Of a stretch of 64,000 nt of DNA, positions 59,208 to 64,000 are shown piece after piece (position 1 is the stretch's first letter; every line of letters starts with the position of its first letter). The translations under genes and the position numbers were made by a program. This DNA is from Diphasiastrum complanatum (taxonomy: Eukaryota > Streptophyta > Lycopodiopsida > Lycopodiales > Lycopodiaceae). The notes under the pieces were generated by a model, which was given only the letters and a program-made list of their open reading frames with translations, did no database searches and had not been told where the DNA came from. The stretch spans positions 1 to 64,000 of the forward strand of contig MU831992.1 in assembly GCA_029204225.1 (NCBI GenBank). The letters are read 5' to 3'.

Positions 59208-61796
59208 CTAATCTTGCTTGTTAACACTCCCATTTGCATTCAACTTAAGCTTGAAGACCCACTTGCATCCTATTACATTCCTTTGAGGTCTCTCAACAAG
59301 CAACCAAGTTTCATTCTCAATCAAGGCATCATACTCATCCAACATAGCTTTATACCATTCTTTGGAGTTCAATGCATCTTCAACATTAGACGGTTCTTCA
59401 AAACTAGATAAAGCATAAGAAGTGGATGAGATACCCTCAACTTGCTGTCCTTTGCCTTGATATGTGAGCCTTGATGGCTCCACTTTTGCCCTTGAAGATC
59501 TCCTTGGTGTGATAGGTGGGTTTGGTGCTTGCTCCTCCATGAGCTCCTCCTCAAAACCAAGATCTTGCTCCTCGGCCATCTTCTTCTTGATTGTTGGAGC
59601 ACTTGAGCCTTCTTCAAGCATATGCATATGATGTTCATCAAAGATGACATCCCTTGAAACAACAAATTTGTTCAAGGATGGGAGATAGACTTTGTAGCCC
59701 TTGCTTGAGCTTGCATATCCAAGCATGATCCCTCTTGTGGAAGATGGATCCTCCTTGGTTCTTGTTTCCAATGGCACATGCACATAACATATACACCCAA
59801 AAACTTTCAAGTGATTAAGATTGGGTTTCTTTCCATACAACATCTCATAAGGAGTTTTGCCTTCAATTGCTTTGCAAGACACCCTATTCATCAAGTAGTT
59901 TGCACATACAAGAGACTCACCCCAAAAGGATTTGGGCAAACAAGCATCTAATCTTAAAGCCTTAGAACATTCACATAATGTTCTATTCCTTCTTTCAGCA
60001 ACTCCATTTTGTTGAGGAGTGTAAGGACAAGAAGTCTCTTTCTTGATCCCTTCCTCCTCACAAAAGGCCTTGAACTCATTGGAGATGAATTCTCCACCAT
60101 TGTCACTTCTAAGAATCTTGATGCTATGATTATGATGCTTTTCCACAAACAACTTGAACTTTACAAAAGTATCAAATACTTGAGACTTGAAGGAAAGTAA
60201 GAACACCCAACAATATCTTGAGTAGTCATCAATGAAGGTTAAAAACATGGATGAACCTCCATTAGATTTGGTGCTAGCAATGTGCACATCCGAGTGTATG
60301 AGTTCAAGAGGATGAGATGACTTTGTGATGGAGTTAGGAAACACCTTCTTATGTGCCTTGGATAAGGCACAAGCTTCACAAACCTTGTCTTCCTTCCCAA
60401 TAGACCTTGGTAGGCCTAAAGCATACTCCTCCTTGATCATAGCCTCCATGGAACCCGAGTTGACATGTCCAAGTCTTTTGTGCCATAAAGTAAAGGTAGA
60501 TATTTTGCTCTTCTCGGCCAACATGACAACATTAGTATCCACAAATGCATCCAGCTTATAAAGTTTGCCAAGTCTAGTGCCCTTAGCCACTATCTTACCC
60601 TTCTTCTTGATGAAACATTCATTTGAAGCAAAGTCAACATTGAAACCATTGTCTACCATTTGGCCAACACTTAGTAGATTCTTTGTTATTGTAGGAATGT
60701 ACAAAACACCTTCTATGTTGATCTTTTTGGAAGATCCTAAGCAAAGGGGAATGCTACCAACTCCTTCAATCTTACAAGATTCATCATTTGCTGTATAGAT
60801 AGACTTTATAGGTCCATCATAAGATAAGAGAGAAGAGAAAAACTCCCTTTTACTAGTCATGTGTGAACTAGCACCCGAGTCAATCCACCAAGGATCTTCT
60901 CCTTTGAAGCTTGTTGAAAAACATATGGACATCATGAGAGAGTCCTCATGTGAACTCTCCTCCTCCTCCTCTTTGCTCATGTTGGCTTGGCTTTGATCTT
61001 GCTTCCTCTTGAAGCATTCCGAGGCATAATGCCCCATCTTGCTACAATAGTAGCACTTCACCTTTGATTTATCCTTCTTGACTTTGGTGGTTGATGGAGA
61101 TGCCTTTGGGGGTCCTTCTTGATCCTCAAGCTTTGTAGACTTCTTGAATGTTGATCCTTTGCCTTTGGACTTGCCTTTGCCTTTGGTAAAGAGAGCTTGG
61201 TCATCTCCACCTTGGATGGAAAGCCTATCCACCCTCTCTTGCATTTGGCTCCTTCTTGATTTCTCAGCCATGAGTGTGCCTTGGAGTTCTTCAAGTATAG
61301 GTAGCTTACCCATAATTGCATATCCCTGAACCAAATTGTCAAATTTAAAGCTTAGTCCATTCAATATGAGTTGAACAAGCTCTTCATCCTTGATAGGGTC
61401 ACCTATAAAGGCTAGCTCTTTGTTCAATTCCTTTACTCTTAGGACAAAAGTATGTGCACTCTCTCCTTTCTTTTGATAGCTTCTATAGATTTGATTCTTC
61501 AAAGCTAACATTCTAGTTTGGTTCTTGGATTCATAGACCTTTTGCAAAGTCTCCCAAGCATCTTGAGCTGAAGTGCAATCTCCTACCTCTCTTAAGAGTT
61601 CATTTGCAACATTCATTTTTATGCAATGTAGTGCAACATTGCACCTCTTGATGTATTTGGCTTTTTCTTGAGGATGAAGAGGTTCACCCTCCTTACCATT
61701 CACAATTTCCATCAGATCTTGCATGATCATGATAGATTCCATTCTAACTTTCCATATGGAATAGTTAGTTTTGTTAAGCCTTTCATTAGTATCCAA
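59208..61796 (-). pseudogene. Copia D, gag-protease-integrase and RT start (862 codons)
   Basis: One uninterrupted frame. Gag of UBN2 type (residues ~1-180; YSIWKVRMESIMIMQDLMEI, AWETLQKVYESKNQTRMLAL). Lys/Gly-rich linker. Knuckle C248-C251-H256-C261 (CYYCSKMGHYASEC). Protease WIDSGASSHM with D306. Integrase zinc site H439, H444, C473, C476; catalytic D503 (LIHSDV), D565 (RSDNGGEF), E601 (GVAERRN). Linker with TPRRSSRAKVEPSRLTYQG. RT begin (IGCKWVFKLKLNANG). It stops at 59208 because a short deletion changes the frame into the next part (59151-57859). Minus strand, 823 bp from the primer site. Confidence 0.92.
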
Positions 61797-62618
61797 AAGA
61801 TATGCATTTATAGATGTCGTCTAGTCTCCTAATCAAGGACTTGACACAAATGAAGGTTACTTCTATTGATTTGATTGAAGGTCTACCTTATCCCACTTCT
61901 TAGGGACCTGAAAAGATCAGTAATAGACTTCCTATAAAGATTTAAGAATGATCTCTAACAAAATCAAATCATAGAATACTAGAAACAATGCACTTGCTTG
62001 ATTGAAGTAGACAATACTAGTAGAATTGCCCCTCTTTCTATAAAGAACATTAAAGCTTCCAAATGATCTGATCAAGAGTGAATTTCAGCAACCTAATATA
62101 CTTCCAAAATCACTTGTAAAAGATCTAAATGGAACTTAATGAGGATGCAACACAATCTACTATCCAATCACAAGCAAAAAATGATCAAAATTGATGAAAA
62201 ATTGATCTAATTTGGTGCATAAGTCAAGCAATGGTTGGACTGAACCTAAATCACTTTAGGAGGTGTCTACTACACCTTAGAACAACCTTGAAGAGTCCCC
62301 AAAACTCTGATCTTACCTCTCCTTGAATGCTAGAAAGCCTCCTCTATGAAATCACCTCCAAAACTTGCTTAGAAATCAATGCTTGGAGCAAGCAAAACTT
62401 GCTATCTTGGTAATGTGAATTGAATTCAACTTTGCCTCTGGTTTTAGACACCTAAACACCTGCAAATGAAGTCACACAACACCAATCTCCAATGTATTTG
62501 ACTCACTTTGAGTTCTAGAATCAATACTAGATGCTAAGATCCAATCTACACAAGATTTAGATAAAAAATTGTGATCAAATTGAATGAAAACCAAAGATTT
62601 AGCTCATTTCAGCCTTTA
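61797..62618 (-). other. Untranslated leader of copia D
   Basis: Between primer site and gag ATG. No ORF. No copy of the ~80 bp units seen in the young element. Confidence 0.7.
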
Positions 62619-62631
62619 GGCTCTGATACCA
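62619..62631 (-). promoter_or_regulatory. Primer binding site of copia D (initiator Met tRNA)
   Basis: The minus strand reads TGGTATCAGAGCC directly after LTR end TTTTTACA. Confidence 0.92.
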
Positions 62632-63313
62632 TGTAAAAATTACAGCAAATAAGGATCCTAAAACACTTGAAATGATGAGGAAAACAATAGATTATGATTT
62701 CATAAGATTAGCACAAGTTAAACCATCAAAATCCATCAAAAATCTATGCTTGAACCTCACTAAATGGCCCAAATCCTTGAAGAAGACTTCACACGTGTGA
62801 AAGTACGGCCTCCCACAGTCTGAGTACTGTACACCAGACCTACATTCAATCCTATAATCATTAGTAATCACAAGTACTCAAACAATTATGAACATAGAGA
62901 GCAATTGCACCATTATGAGAGAAAAAACATGAAATTGCTTGATTGATTTTGGTGAGATATCATCACCTATATATACATGATCCATCACGGTTTTGGGCAG
63001 ATATGAGTAGCCCTAAACCTATCCCTAATGCTAATTTTGGTGGATCTTTCATCCCTACCAGGTTAGGGTTGGAATCTTGGAGATCCCTCAACAATGCAAA
63101 AATTACCAAAAATAGCTCCTATTTTTTTTCCCTTGTATCTAAGCATAATTTGGACTCATTCCAAAGGTTCTAACACTTAGGTCTACTTGAGAACATCCTT
63201 ATGAATGGAATCCTATGCTATTTGGCACGTGTGACAAGCCACATCATGACCATCTAACTATTTACAAGTCATATGACCAAAACTAGTCAAGCTAGAATTG
63301 TGAATCTTTAACA
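62632..63313 (-). mobile_element. 5' LTR of copia D (682 bp)
   Basis: Minus strand TGTTAAAGATTCAC at 63313 to TTTTTACA at 62632. It contains CTTTCACACGTGTGAAG near 62785. The first ~139 bp match the 3' LTR remnant. Its right end interrupts a histone H3-like ORF. Confidence 0.9.
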
Positions 63314-63552
63314 ATCTGGCGAACAGTTCTATAGAAATGGGTTCTTGGTATCAGGAGTTCAATGGATCTCTGATATTTCTTAATCTCATAGAGCCACTTG
63401 CTCTTGTTACGCCTGGTTTGTCGTGGTAGGTTCACAATAGGCACTCTCGTGGACACAATGTTAGGAGATAATAAATCCCTCATATTTTGTTTGATCTTAT
63501 CCATGTGTGAAGTGGCATTTGTTCTATGCGAAGGTGTACTAGCAGGGGTCAT
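63314..63552 (-). pseudogene. Histone H3-like (possibly CENH3-like) 5' coding segment, cut by copia LTR
   Basis: 79 codons from ATG 63552 plus two bases, then the LTR of copia D. The last ~32 residues match the H3 alpha-N and start of alpha-1: LYEIKKYQRSIELLIPR and THFYRTVRQ, against [27 protein letters not shown] of ordinary H3. The N-tail (MTPASTPSHRTNATSH...) is unlike the conserved H3 tail. LLIP in place of LLIR, and the FxRTVR text, lean towards centromeric H3, which has a variable tail. The histone fold core is not found on the other side of the element, so this copy is disrupted, unless the join is an exon end and the element lies in an intron. The same frame is open upstream to 63912, but that part is promoter-like. 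H3 variants package DNA in nucleosomes. Confidence 0.6.
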
Positions 63553-63730
63553 AGAAGGTTTTCTAGGCTCGCGGAGGAGTGATATGTACGGAAGAGGCAA
63601 TGATATCGGTCTTGTGCGAGCGTAGTAGAAGGCGGCAATAACGAATATGAGAGGTGGCGCATAGAAGCGATGTGTACGGACGTAATATCGATCGATGAAA
63701 AAGAGCGAAAATGGCCTCGTGATTCGCCAC

Positions 63731-63841
63731 CTTATACCCTCGGATTTCACACGTGTGGTCGCATGTGTGGGGTATGATGGTATCAACGATTGACACATGT
63801 CACATCCGTACTCTCGCACATGCAAGATTCCTTTAGCCAAT
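63731..63841 (-). promoter_or_regulatory. CCAAT and TATA elements upstream of the H3-like segment
   Basis: On the minus strand ATTGGCT (63835-63841) lies about 100 bp upstream of GGTATAAGG (63730-63738), which lies about 180 bp upstream of ATG 63552: spacing normal for a plant promoter. Prediction only. Confidence 0.45.
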
Positions 63842-63977
63842 GACAAGTTGACACATGGCAAGTGCAGGACAAATCGTCTGGCGACACATGGTAGGTGTAC
63901 AGACTCACACATGTGGTTGTACTTTCAGTCAATCGGATGCTAACATGTGGCACGTTGATCGTTGACTCGCACGTGTG
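63748..63977. promoter_or_regulatory. Cluster of nine G-box/E-box motifs
   Basis: CACACGTGTGG 63748, GCATGTGTGG 63761, GACACATGTCAC 63792, GCACATGC 63816, ACACATGG 63851, ACACATGG 63884, CACACATGTGG 63906, AACATGTGG 63942, CGCACGTGTG 63968: a CACRTG core about every 30 bp. Such cores are bound by bHLH and bZIP factors in plants. The cluster lies between the minus-strand TATA above and a plus-strand TATA at 63985. Confidence 0.55.
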
Positions 63978-63984
63978 AATATAC

Positions 63985-63993
63985 TATAAAAGG
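63985..63993 (+). promoter_or_regulatory. Plus-strand TATA box at window edge
   Basis: ACTATAAAAGGC reading to the right; any gene it serves is beyond the window. Confidence 0.4.
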
Positions 63994-64000
63994 CACGTTT

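Noticed and set aside
63553-63912. Upstream extension of the H3-like ORF to 63912
   Set aside because: This part contains TATA, CCAAT and E-box motifs and has no protein-like conservation; the open frame is probably chance.

Overview
The window looks like plant nuclear DNA from a large, retrotransposon-rich genome. It is AT-rich, carries long (CT)n, (TA)n and (GT)n tracts, and holds Ty1/copia and Ty3/gypsy LTR elements in every state of decay. It also holds a pair of PLS-class PPR-DYW genes built from almost identical modules. That PPR style suggests a fern or another seed-free vascular plant; this is an inference from style and no species can be read from the sequence. LAYOUT. 1-860 is a decayed copia 3' end. 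995-6815 and 37871-43905 are two copies of one ~6 kb segment, each with a minus-strand PPR-DYW gene, its upstream exon and its 3' flank. The copy at 39981-43675 is open throughout. The copy at 3413-6524 has two frameshifts and two fewer PPR modules. The 31 kb between them is almost all retroelement debris: gypsy gag and RT pieces (7800-9550), a copia INT-RT-RH remnant (9765-12300), a minus-strand copia element with a ~950 bp internal inversion (12300-15640), simple repeats and a telomere-like tract (19950-20560), and a minus-strand gypsy complex (22500-37610). A young 5.7 kb element (30401-36110) with apparently identical 865 bp LTRs interrupts that complex. 43985-44780 is a LINE 3' end. 45420-57705 is nested copia and gypsy fragments with two solo LTRs. 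57706-63313 is a nearly complete copia element. HOST GENES. Only two host-type genes can be supported. One is the PPR-DYW gene with its decaying paralogue; the family acts in organellar C-to-U RNA editing. The other is a 79-codon histone H3-like (possibly CENH3-like) 5' coding segment at 63314-63552 on the minus strand, cut by the 5' LTR of the copia element, with a CCAAT/TATA promoter upstream. HOW THE PARTS WORK TOGETHER. The young element lacks protease, integrase and reverse transcriptase. It shares the initiator-Met primer site, the GAGGAGGAG polypurine tract, the LTR start and a copia linker region with the 57.7-63.3 kb element, so it probably moves by borrowing enzymes from relatives of that element. 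It has one 671-codon ORF that contains an internal duplication of an unrecognised domain. Palindromic CACACGTGTG (G-box type) motifs recur in LTRs and leaders of several families and cluster densely upstream of the H3-like gene.
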